From: Clostridia bacterium
Lineage (GTDB): Bacteria > Bacillota > Clostridia > TANB77 > CAG-508
DNA: 38,296 nucleotides
NCBI GenBank assembly: GCA_017510825.1
Contig: JAFWMA010000003.1
Coordinates: 1-38,296 of the forward strand
Direction: 5' to 3'
In this document: positions 15,258-24,848 of the stretch, piece after piece
Position numbering within the stretch: position 1 is the stretch's first letter
How the letters are laid out: every line of letters starts with the position of its first letter
The notes under the pieces: model-generated
Databases searched by the model: none
What the model was told of the DNA's origin: nothing
What the model saw: only the letters and a program-made list of their open reading frames with translations
Position numbers and translations under genes: made by a program

Positions 15258-16085
15258 TTATTTTATATACATCTCAGGATTGATATATCCTCCATCTTTT
15301 ATCATTTCAAAATGTAAATGTGAACCATCTGCAGATTCAAATACTCCAGAATTTCCTACTTTTGCAATAACCTCTCCCTGCTCTATTTTGTCTCCTTCTT
15401 TTACAATATTAACTTCTCTTAAACATGTATAAACTGTTGAAAATCCATCATTATGTTCGATTGTAATACTCCATCCATATCTTGGATCATTTTTTATTGA
15501 TTTTACTGTTCCTGAGGCACTTGCCTTAACTTCATCTGATGCATTTGCTTGTATGTCTATTCCTCTGTGGGTAACCCATTCTTGTAAAGTGTCAGAATAA
15601 ACTAAACTGTCCATTGAATAGTCTTTGTATATATCTCCCTCTACTGGTTTAATAAATTGTTTTTTTTCACTTTCTTCTTTTATTTCTTGGTTATTTATTT
15701 TGTCTTCAGCTTGATTACTGTAATCATTTTTATTTTCATCTTCTTCATTTTTTTCGTTGTTGCTTTTTGGTGCAGATTCTTCAATAATTACCATGTTGTT
15801 ATCCTGTTCTTCTATTGTTTCGTTTATTACAATAGGTGCATTACTTCCTATCTCATCGCTTAATACACTATTTATTCTGGTATTAATTTCAGAACTTGTT
15901 GATAAAGTATAATTCGAAAACTCATATTCTTTTGTAGAGGCAAGTCTATCCACTTTCTCCTGTTTAATAGATAGAAAAATTGCAAAGGCTAATAGTGTAA
16001 CTGATATAAAAAATCCAATAACACTTATCCATCTTTTACTCTCATTATTATTGTTAGTATGCTTTACTTTGTTTTCTTTTGCCAT
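15258..16085 (-). CDS. spoIIQ: Stage II sporulation protein Q, M23 domain
   Basis: 275 aa. SpoIIQ is anchored in the forespore membrane and, with SpoIIIAH, forms the channel/zipper that links forespore and mother cell during engulfment. Seen: an N-terminal membrane segment (about 19-41, WISVIGFFISVTLLAFAIFL), a long acidic low-complexity linker (100-140), and a LytM/M23 domain. The domain keeps HRGID and HLHFE, so the metal-binding His/Asp residues are present, unlike Bacillus SpoIIQ and like the clostridial form. Start supported by AGGAGG. A sigma-F promoter is just upstream, and spoIID lies in the same cluster. Confidence 0.88.
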   Translation of the reverse strand: MAKENKVKHTNNNNESKRWISVIGFFISVTLLAFAIFLSIKQEKVDRLASTKEYEFSNYTLSTSSEINTRINSVLSDEIGSNAPIVINETIEEQDNNMVIIEESAPKSNNEKNEEDENKNDYSNQAEDKINNQEIKEESEKKQFIKPVEGDIYKDYSMDSLVYSDTLQEWVTHRGIDIQANASDEVKASASGTVKSIKNDPRYGWSITIEHNDGFSTVYTCLREVNIVKEGDKIEQGEVIAKVGNSGVFESADGSHLHFEMIKDGGYINPEMYIK

Positions 16086-16114
16086 AGTATATCCTCCTAA
16101 AAATAATTAATTAT

Positions 16115-16142
16115 ATTATTACCATATTTTAGATTGATATAC
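16115..16142 (-). promoter_or_regulatory. Sigma-F (forespore) promoter of spoIIQ
   Basis: On the minus strand GTATA (complement of 16138-16142), a 14-base spacer, then GGTAATAAT (complement of 16115-16123). Both fit the Bacillus sigma-F consensus GYATA / GGNNANANT; the spacer is slightly short. It lies about 30 bases before the start codon. Confidence 0.65.
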
Positions 16143-16186
16143 TTTTTTAGGAAAAATTTATTACCTTATTACTTATTAATGAGCAA

Positions 16187-16211
16187 AAGGGATAGGCACT
16201 ACCTATCCCTT
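16187..16211 (-). terminator. Terminator of the 16232-16696 gene
   Basis: A perfect 10-base-pair stem AAGGGATAGG/CCTATCCCTT over a 5-base loop, with TTTT following on the minus strand. It separates the hypothetical gene from spoIIQ. Confidence 0.7.
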
Positions 16212-16231
16212 GCTGATGCTTTATGAAACTA

Positions 16232-16696
16232 CTATTCCTCTTCTTTCTCAATAACATTATAGTTTTCTTCAAATGTATCAATTGGCAACTCCTGAAAATT
16301 TATTATATCTTCATTGTGTGCCATTGCTACAATAACCTTGTCATTTTCTTGACTAGGTACGGCGACCAAATCAACTATATCAGATAAGAAGCTTTCATCA
16401 GTTTTTTCCTGTTCAACTTCTACGAACTCTTTTTTTTCTATTTTATGCTTAACATATCTTGTCCACCAGCGATGTTTTTCTTCATTGAAAAAAATACCTA
16501 TATATCTTAAGTATGTAATTACAGCGGGTATTGTCGGTATTAAAAATATCGTTAGAACAGTTATAGGATCAATCTTCACTTTCGTTTCAATTGTTATTGA
16601 TATTTCAAAAATCAATATAGTGCAAAAAACTCCAGTTGCCAGCATTATTGTCCTTTTTTGAGCTTCTTTTTCTATTTTTTTCCGTATCTTTGTCAT
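16232..16696 (-). CDS. Hypothetical two-pass membrane protein
   Basis: 154 aa, family not recognised. Two membrane segments (about 17-37, MLATGVFCTILIFEISITI, and 44-66, ITVLTIFLIPTIPAVITYLRYIGIF) form a hairpin, followed by a basic loop and an acidic soluble tail ending EEEE-like. It sits between spoIID and spoIIQ but has its own sigma-A promoter and terminator, so it may be an insertion into the sporulation block rather than part of it. Confidence 0.65.
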   Translation of the reverse strand: MTKIRKKIEKEAQKRTIMLATGVFCTILIFEISITIETKVKIDPITVLTIFLIPTIPAVITYLRYIGIFFNEEKHRWWTRYVKHKIEKKEFVEVEQEKTDESFLSDIVDLVAVPSQENDKVIVAMAHNEDIINFQELPIDTFEENYNVIEKEEE

Positions 16697-16777
16697 TGTA
16701 GTTCCTCCATATCATTATTGCATCGATAGTTCTTTAAGCTTTATTATTAGCTTAAAGACTAAAAAATCACTTTATAT

Positions 16778-16807
16778 ATTATACCATATTTTACTATATT
16801 ATTTCAA
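16778..16807 (-). promoter_or_regulatory. Sigma-A promoter of the 16232-16696 gene
   Basis: On the minus strand TTGAAA (complement of 16802-16807), an 18-base spacer, TATAAT (complement of 16778-16783). Confidence 0.6.
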
Positions 16808-16811
16808 TACT

Positions 16812-17843
16812 TTAAAGATTAATTAATTCTACTCCAGTGTAAAAGTGTTTTATTATTTCTTCATAACTTGCTCCATTTTTAGCCATGCTGTCTGCACCTG
16901 TTTGGCTCATCCCAACGCCGTGCCCATATCCTTGTACTTCAAAGAAGATTTCATTTTCATTTGTTTGTACTTTAAAATTAGCAGATTTTAAACCTACTAT
17001 ATTCCTAAACTCAATCCCTGATATTTTGATATTTCCAACCTGTATAGTTTTTACTCTATTTGAATTAGTATATTCAACTACTTTTATACAATCTTTATTA
17101 TTAAAGTCAATTTCGAAATTTTTATATTTTTCTTTTATTTTTTTTATAAATTCTTCTTTACTAAGAATTACTTCAGAACTATACTGGGCATAGGCATCTT
17201 CTCCAGATGTTTGTACTGATTGTAGATATGGAAAATCTGTTCCGCCCCAAACATTAACTGGTATTTCAGTAATTCCTCCACTATTAGAATGAAAAAAAGC
17301 ATCTATAGGTTCTCCATCATAAGTTATAATTTTGCCTTTCGTTGTATTAACAGATATTTCTATTTTTTTCCAAAATTCTTCTTTATTGTTATTATCCCAT
17401 TTTGCTAATCTATCATCTTTTGAAATCCAAGCTTGGCAGCAACTTGGATTATCACAAATATCTGCTTCTTCATGTTTATTGTTGTTATTTTTTATTGAAT
17501 AAATTGTATATGTTCTAGCTACAACAGCTTGTGCATTTAGAGCTTCTTGTTCAAATTGAGCTGGCATTTCAGCAGAAACAACTCCAAGTAGGTATGTATC
17601 TAGTGGAAGTTTTTCTTTTTCTCCAGTTGTACTGTGTAATAATTCTATGTTAGAATATTGACTGTAAAGGTAAGGTTGCTCGTTATTCTCTTTAATTTCT
17701 TTTGTTTCTTCTATATTTACATTTTCTATAATATTCTCTTCTATTCGTTTTTCTCCAACATTAAAATTGCTTTTTGTAAAAATAATTGGTAAACCAAATA
17801 ATGCTATAAAAAATATAATAAATATAACAATTATTTTTTTCAT
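16812..17843 (-). CDS. spoIID: Stage II sporulation protein D
   Basis: 343 aa. SpoIID is the mother-cell lytic transglycosylase of the engulfment complex (SpoIID-SpoIIM-SpoIIP), cutting glycan strands stripped of peptides. Seen: an N-terminal membrane anchor (4-22), the catalytic Glu in SAEMPAQFEQEALNAQAVVART (about 90-112), the zinc site with CDNPSCCQAW and HSNSGG, and the C-terminal GYGHGVGMSQTGADSMAKNG. Full length. It begins 34 bases after the sigF stop, so it may be partly co-transcribed with spoIIA; no good sigma-E promoter was found in the short gap. Confidence 0.95.
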   Translation of the reverse strand: MKKIIVIFIIFFIALFGLPIIFTKSNFNVGEKRIEENIIENVNIEETKEIKENNEQPYLYSQYSNIELLHSTTGEKEKLPLDTYLLGVVSAEMPAQFEQEALNAQAVVARTYTIYSIKNNNNKHEEADICDNPSCCQAWISKDDRLAKWDNNNKEEFWKKIEISVNTTKGKIITYDGEPIDAFFHSNSGGITEIPVNVWGGTDFPYLQSVQTSGEDAYAQYSSEVILSKEEFIKKIKEKYKNFEIDFNNKDCIKVVEYTNSNRVKTIQVGNIKISGIEFRNIVGLKSANFKVQTNENEIFFEVQGYGHGVGMSQTGADSMAKNGASYEEIIKHFYTGVELINL

Positions 17844-17877
17844 TTTGCTCTCCTTTTTATTATTTAAAAAGTTTTAT

Positions 17878-18579
17878 CTATGCCTCTTCTAAATCTTTTC
17901 TTAGTGTTTTTAGTGCTTTCTTTTCTAGTCGTGAGACTTGGACTTGGCTTATCCCTATAATGTCAGCAATTTTTTGCTGAGTTTGTCCTTTGTAATATCT
18001 TAAATAAATCAGTTGCTTTTCTTTATCATTTAATTTTTTTATACTGTCAATTAAAGATATTTTTTCAACTATTTTTTCTTCGCTATTATCTTTTGAACTT
18101 ATTCTATCTAATAAGCTTATTCTATCATCATCTATTTTTCCATCTAAAGATTCAGGCATGCTTGATGACTCAATTGCTAAAATAATACTTTCTTCATTTG
18201 CCGATAATTTTTTAGACAATTCTTTTATAGTTATATTTGGATTTTCCTTTTTTTCAACATCAATTTTAGTCGCAAGCGTTTTTAGCTCTCTTGACACTTT
18301 TACAGGTCCGTCATCTCTTAAAAATCTTTTTATTTCACCTATTATATATGTTACAGCAAATGTTGATAGCATTACATTATATGAGAAATCAAATTTTTGT
18401 ATTGCTTTTACTAATCCTATTGCTCCAATTTGTTGAATTTCTTCCATATCATATCCTCTGTTTTCAAACCTTCTTGCTATACTGTATATTAGTCCGTAGT
18501 TTTCTTTTACGATTTCGTTTAGAGTGTTCTTGTTTCCTTTTTGAGCTTGCTGAATCTTATTTTTTAAGTTTTCATTCAT
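17878..18579 (-). CDS. sigF: RNA polymerase sporulation factor sigma-F
   Basis: 233 aa. First forespore-specific sigma factor, held by SpoIIAB and released by SpoIIAA. Seen: region 2 (LIYSIARRFENRGYDMEEIQQIGAIGLVKAIQKFDFS), the region 2.4 area FLRDDGPVKVSREL, and the region 4 helix-turn-helix (GQTQQKIADIIGISQVQVSRLEKKAL). Assigned as sigma-F rather than sigma-G because it directly follows spoIIAA-spoIIAB. AAAGGAG is 6 bases before the ATG at 18579; a second in-frame ATG at 18585 abuts it. Its likely target promoter lies in front of spoIIQ. Confidence 0.93.
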   Translation of the reverse strand: MNENLKNKIQQAQKGNKNTLNEIVKENYGLIYSIARRFENRGYDMEEIQQIGAIGLVKAIQKFDFSYNVMLSTFAVTYIIGEIKRFLRDDGPVKVSRELKTLATKIDVEKKENPNITIKELSKKLSANEESIILAIESSSMPESLDGKIDDDRISLLDRISSKDNSEEKIVEKISLIDSIKKLNDKEKQLIYLRYYKGQTQQKIADIIGISQVQVSRLEKKALKTLRKDLEEA

Positions 18580-18633
18580 TTGCATCTCCTTTATATCTCT
18601 GCCAATAGTAACTGTCAAAAAGTTTTTTTCCTA

Positions 18634-19089
18634 TTAACAAATAGCTTTGCTTTCTTGTTTTATGTTTATTTTTTTACGCATTACTATTCTTGTACCAAAT
18701 CCTAGTGATGACTCTACTCTAATTTCATCCATAAAGCTTTGCATAATTGTAAATCCCATTCCTGATCTCTCTTGATTAGGTTTTGATGTATATAGTGGTT
18801 TCATGGCAACTTCAACATTTTCTATTCCTTTTCCATTATCTAAAATTTCAATTTCAATTGTATTTGAAATTATTTTTGCTTTTATTTCAACTATGCCGTC
18901 TTCACTATCATATCCATGTATTATGCTATTTGTTACAGCTTCTGATACTGCTGTTTTTATATCTGATAATTCATCTACTGTTGGGTCTAATTGAGAAATA
19001 AATGCGGCAATTGTTATTCGTGCAAATGATTCATTACATGGTTTACTAACAAATTTTAATATCATTTCATTATCATATAATCCCTTCAC
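18634..19089 (-). CDS. spoIIAB: Anti-sigma F factor and kinase SpoIIAB
   Basis: 151 aa. GHKL-fold kinase that binds sigma-F and phosphorylates SpoIIAA. Seen: [19 protein letters not shown] near residue 20, ATP-binding motifs [11 protein letters not shown] (N box), DNGKGI (G1) and [11 protein letters not shown] (G2). It starts with GTG at 19089, well spaced from AAGGAGG, and overlaps the end of spoIIAA by 17 bases, consistent with translational coupling. Confidence 0.95.
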   Translation of the reverse strand: MKGLYDNEMILKFVSKPCNESFARITIAAFISQLDPTVDELSDIKTAVSEAVTNSIIHGYDSEDGIVEIKAKIISNTIEIEILDNGKGIENVEVAMKPLYTSKPNQERSGMGFTIMQSFMDEIRVESSLGFGTRIVMRKKINIKQESKAIC

Positions 19090-19477
19090 TTTTTTCCTCC
19101 TTATCTAGATTATTTAATATTTGATTGTGGATGTTTTCTTTCTGTTGCTTGATTTTATATTTTTCTTCTTGTTCAGCTATTTTTATTATTCTTGAAACTC
19201 CGCTCATATCAAAAATTTTTTTGGTAGTTTTATGTACATTTATAAGTTCAAGTTCTCCTCCTAACATTTTTATTAATTTGTATCTTCCTAATACCATTCC
19301 TATTCCCGAACTGTCCATAAAAGAAATGTTACTAAAATCAAATACAACTTTTCTTGGAATAAATCTTTCAATTTCATCATCAATTTTCCTCCTAACTTTA
19401 TCAGCAGTATGCTGATCAATTTCTTCTGTTAATTCAATCATTAACAGCTTGTCTTCTCTTGAATAGATAATATTCAT
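19073..19477 (-). CDS. spoIIAA: Anti-anti-sigma F factor SpoIIAA
   Basis: 134 aa. STAS-domain protein; its phosphorylation by SpoIIAB and dephosphorylation by SpoIIE decide sigma-F release. The phosphorylated serine lies in [15 protein letters not shown] (about residues 53-67). The C-terminus ([20 protein letters not shown] onward) is about 15-20 residues longer than typical. Start supported by AGGAGG. First gene of spoIIAA-spoIIAB-sigF. A weak sigma-H-like pair (AGGGCAAAAT ... GAAC on the minus strand, about 19500-19528) lies upstream, but the match is poor. Confidence 0.93.
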   Translation of the reverse strand: MNIIYSREDKLLMIELTEEIDQHTADKVRRKIDDEIERFIPRKVVFDFSNISFMDSSGIGMVLGRYKLIKMLGGELELINVHKTTKKIFDMSGVSRIIKIAEQEEKYKIKQQKENIHNQILNNLDKEEKSEGII

Positions 19478-19531
19478 TTTTTCCTCCTAACTTTTATTTA
19501 GTTCAATTTGTATAGTGATTTTGCCCTAAAT

Positions 19532-19562
19532 AAAAAGAACTATAAATATTATAGTTCTTTTT
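19532..19562 (-). terminator. Terminator of valS (bidirectional)
   Basis: A perfect 14-base-pair stem AAAAAGAACTATAA/TTATAGTTCTTTTT around ATA, with A and T runs on both sides, between the valS stop and spoIIAA. Confidence 0.85.
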
Positions 19563-19714
19563 TACATATATTTCCATAGAAAGTTTTGTCGAACTTTTAG
19601 AAGATTTCGACACTTATTATTATCTAAAATGTAGATAAAATTATATTAATTACACTTGCTGTTTCCTTGTAATTTAAATCTTCAATTGCACGATAATTAA
19701 TAACTTTAATTCTA

Positions 19715-22366
<2,652 letters not shown>

Positions 22367-22406
22367 AAATTATTCCTTTCATGAGGTTACTACTCTATTT
22401 TCTCTT

Positions 22407-22580
22407 TTACATAATACACAAAAAAAATCCACTTATTATGCAGACGAGAAATCCCATTGCTTTCATTACTTTTACTATTAAATTAATATCTTTGCTCGGA
22501 AAATATTTTGTTGATATTTGTCTAGCATCAAAAATAGCTGTTATTCCTATTGCTATTATTATCCATAAAACTAATTTCAT
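22407..22580 (-). CDS. Small membrane protein, 57 aa
   Basis: Found by reading the minus strand in the gap before valS. It starts with ATG at 22580 after a weak AAAAGGA, and ends with TAA at 22407-22409. The product begins MKLVLWIIIAIGITAIFDAR, has a central QISTKYFPSKDINLIVKVMK and a second hydrophobic segment (MGFLVCIISGFFLCIM). It is thus a two-segment membrane protein with a short basic loop. The pattern hydrophobic-IFDAR-...-hydrophobic recalls a small conserved clostridial family, but I cannot name it. Confidence 0.65.
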   Translation of the reverse strand: MKLVLWIIIAIGITAIFDARQISTKYFPSKDINLIVKVMKAMGFLVCIISGFFLCIM

Positions 22581-22611
22581 TCTGTAAAATCCTTTTCATA
22601 TTTTTTAGGAA

Positions 22612-22662
22612 TAAAGACGACCCTTTTTGCCAAATATTTGTCAAAATAGCCCGTCCCTATTT
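22612..22662. repeat. Imperfect palindrome downstream of the epimerase
   Basis: GACGACCC ... CCCGTC arms flank the perfect short palindrome CAAATATTTG. Read on the minus strand it directly follows the epimerase stop and probably acts as its terminator. Its GGGACGGGC edge is unlike the GGGGACACTT family. Confidence 0.4.
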
Positions 22663-22665
22663 CCA

Positions 22666-23538
22666 CTAATTATAGAACTCAACTGAGAATTTACCTTCGA
22701 AGTCTGATCCTGGTTCTAATACTTTCATGTCAGTTTTTTGTACAAAAACATTATTGCTATTAACTCTGTCAGCTGTTGAAGACCATGGTTCTAAACATAA
22801 AAATGGTGCTCCTGCTTTTGACCAAATTCCTAAATATGGCCATCCTTCATATTCGAATGTTAATACTGTTTTTCTTGTTCTTTTATTTCTTAATATAATT
22901 TTTTTGTTTTGTATTCCTTTTATTATTAGTGCATCATTGTCAAATGTGTGTTCATCTAACAATAGGTACTTATCTTGTATTAATAAATTTTTTGAATACT
23001 CTGTTCCGACTAGTCCATCTACTAAATATAAAAAGTGAGCTTTTTCTTCTTCTTCAACAAATTCTAAGTAATAGTTTCCCTTCTTTAAATCATCTGGGTC
23101 TACCTTAAACGCTGGATGCCCTCCTATAGCAAATGGCATATTATTATTGCCTCTATTTACTACTTTATAAATAAATATTAATTTATTTTCTTCTTGCCTG
23201 TATGTGTTATAAAGTGAAAATTCGAAAGGGTATCTAGCCATTGTGTATTTATTGCTTTTAAGAACATAAGAATGAAAATTATCCAATTTTGTAACAGGGT
23301 CAAATTCCATATCTCTAGCAAATCCATGTTGGGACATTTCGTAAGTTCTGCCGTTTATAAGGGTTTGTCCTCTTTTTAATTTTCCTACTATAGGAAATAA
23401 TACTGGTGCATGTCTATTCCAATAAACTTTTCCATTCTCATCTCTTGACTCTTCTCCTTGGTGAATCTTTTCTATACCATCTAATTTGAAGCTTATTAAC
23501 TCTCCTCCAAATTTAGAAGTAGTCATGATTGCTCCCAT
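22666..23538 (-). CDS. Aldose 1-epimerase family protein (LacX-like)
   Basis: 290 aa. Galactose-mutarotase fold; interconverts alpha and beta anomers of an aldose, substrate unspecified. Seen: SKFGGELISFKLDG near the N-terminus, WNRHAPVLFPIVGKLK (about 40-55), QHGFARDMEF with the conserved His, FAIGGHPAFKVD (about 134-147) and LGIWSKAGAPFLCLEPW near residue 240 with the probable catalytic Glu. Start at 23538 (with GGAAAG upstream); MTTSKF four codons in is an alternative. Single gene. Confidence 0.85.
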   Translation of the reverse strand: MGAIMTTSKFGGELISFKLDGIEKIHQGEESRDENGKVYWNRHAPVLFPIVGKLKRGQTLINGRTYEMSQHGFARDMEFDPVTKLDNFHSYVLKSNKYTMARYPFEFSLYNTYRQEENKLIFIYKVVNRGNNNMPFAIGGHPAFKVDPDDLKKGNYYLEFVEEEEKAHFLYLVDGLVGTEYSKNLLIQDKYLLLDEHTFDNDALIIKGIQNKKIILRNKRTRKTVLTFEYEGWPYLGIWSKAGAPFLCLEPWSSTADRVNSNNVFVQKTDMKVLEPGSDFEGKFSVEFYN

Positions 23539-23620
23539 AAAAAATAATCTTTCCTTTCTTGATTATCATAAAACTATGTATCTATTATATTACATTTTTG
23601 TTAAATTTTCTATATATTTA

Positions 23621-23648
23621 TTGATTTTTTTTTATTTTATGATAAAAT
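23621..23648 (+). promoter_or_regulatory. Sigma-A promoter of the zinc-ribbon gene
   Basis: TTGATT (23621-23626), a 16-base spacer, TAAAAT (23643-23648). Confidence 0.5.
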
Positions 23649-23679
23649 AGTAATGATTTTTGTACGAGGAGATAAAATT

Positions 23680-23937
23680 ATGAAGTTTAATAAGTGTATT
23701 CGTTGTGGTTGTTTTTTTTCATCTGAAGACAGCCTATGCCCAAATTGTCAAACAAAAGATGAAATTGATAAAGTTACTTTAAGAAATTATATTTCTAATA
23801 ATGATATTCCTTCTAATATAGAAAATTTAGCTTTAAATTCTGGAATTGAGTTAAAAAATGTAAATAGATATTTGCAAACAGAAGAGTTCTCTGATTTAAA
23901 GAAAAATTTTAATAATGGTTTTAATATATCATTATAA
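23680..23937 (+). CDS. Small zinc-ribbon protein
   Basis: 85 aa. Two CxxC knuckles (CIRCG and CPNC, residues about 5-25) make a zinc ribbon, followed by a helical part (VTLRNYISNNDIPSNIENLALNSGIELKNVNRYLQTEEF) that looks like a small helix-turn-helix. Overall it resembles the zinc-finger proteins related to flagellar-operon YvyF, but no flagellar genes are near. The start at 23680 follows GAGGAG; the longer frame from 23653 overlaps the promoter region. Probably DNA- or RNA-binding; role unknown. Confidence 0.7.
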   Translation: MKFNKCIRCGCFFSSEDSLCPNCQTKDEIDKVTLRNYISNNDIPSNIENLALNSGIELKNVNRYLQTEEFSDLKKNFNNGFNISL

Positions 23938-23995
23938 AAATATGAAATGTGTATGTAAAAATATTAAATTATTCTTCTATTCACATTTTTCAAAC

Positions 23996-24046
23996 AAAAA
24001 TAAGTGAGAATTTTGAGATTGATACTCAAAATTCCCACTTGTTTTT
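23996..24046. terminator. Bidirectional terminator
   Basis: AAGTGAGAATTTTGAG (24002-24017) pairs with CTCAAAATTCCCACTT (24025-24040) with one mismatch, and has an A run before and a T run after. It serves the convergent genes 23680-23937 and 24056-24652. Confidence 0.85.
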
Positions 24047-24055
24047 GTTCAAGTG

Positions 24056-24652
24056 TTAGATCCATTCATTGCTTTTTCTTATTGCACTCCAGAATTCATC
24101 ATCTTCTTCTATTAGTACCCCTGATTTCTCAAGTTTTTTCAATTTAATGCTAAAATCTCGATTTAACAAATCCTTAAGCTCTGAAAAATCTATATAATCT
24201 TTTCCCCAATAATTGCTAAACCAGCTCAGTTTCCACTGTCTAATGAAAATGAAATAGTGTCTTCCATGGTGAATTGGTATCTCATAGAAATCGGATTCTA
24301 TTGCAGAGATGATAGCCCAAAGATATCGTTTCTTAGCTGAAATGCACCGTTCATCTTTGCTTGATAGTGAATTATAAGCATCCTGAACTGCTTTTTCATC
24401 TGAAGGTTCTAGATGTGCATCAACTCTTGAACCTTCAAGATTTGAAAAACAATTAAGTATTGCAATTTTAATGTCTGTTGCATAATCATCTGGAAAATCT
24501 GGTATATTACAAATTCTTATCAGTTCTGTAGCAGAAGCAATCCAATTAAAGTTAGATTCCTCGCTATCATTCATTACACGAAGGTGGAGTTCATCTGCTC
24601 GCATCAAATATTTATGTCCATACCATCCATTAATAAGATATTTGTTTTTCAT
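24056..24652 (-). CDS. Hypothetical protein, 198 aa
   Basis: Not recognised. Soluble, tryptophan- and histidine-rich (NGWYGHKYLMRADELHLR at the N-terminus; HHGRHYFIFIRQWKLSWFSNYWG near residue 128-150), with no membrane segment or known motif. Base composition looks slightly less AT-rich than its neighbours, as for the 452-1147 gene, which may mean later acquisition. No good Shine-Dalgarno precedes the ATG. A possible promoter (TTTACA/TTTAAT on the minus strand, about 24733-24760) lies upstream. Confidence 0.6.
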   Translation of the reverse strand: MKNKYLINGWYGHKYLMRADELHLRVMNDSEESNFNWIASATELIRICNIPDFPDDYATDIKIAILNCFSNLEGSRVDAHLEPSDEKAVQDAYNSLSSKDERCISAKKRYLWAIISAIESDFYEIPIHHGRHYFIFIRQWKLSWFSNYWGKDYIDFSELKDLLNRDFSIKLKKLEKSGVLIEEDDEFWSAIRKSNEWI

Positions 24653-24848
24653 TATATTTTCCTAACTGTCTAGTGTATCACTTGCATTAAAGTTGCTAAA
24701 GTACTTCTTCCTTAGTTGCTTCACTCTCCCTTCTAAGTTATTAAACTTTATTGAAAAGCTTTGTAAAACTCCTAATAATTATTAGCTAGTACATAAAATA
24801 CTAATACTTAGTATTTATTTTAACATTTTTTATTGTAAAACGCAATAG

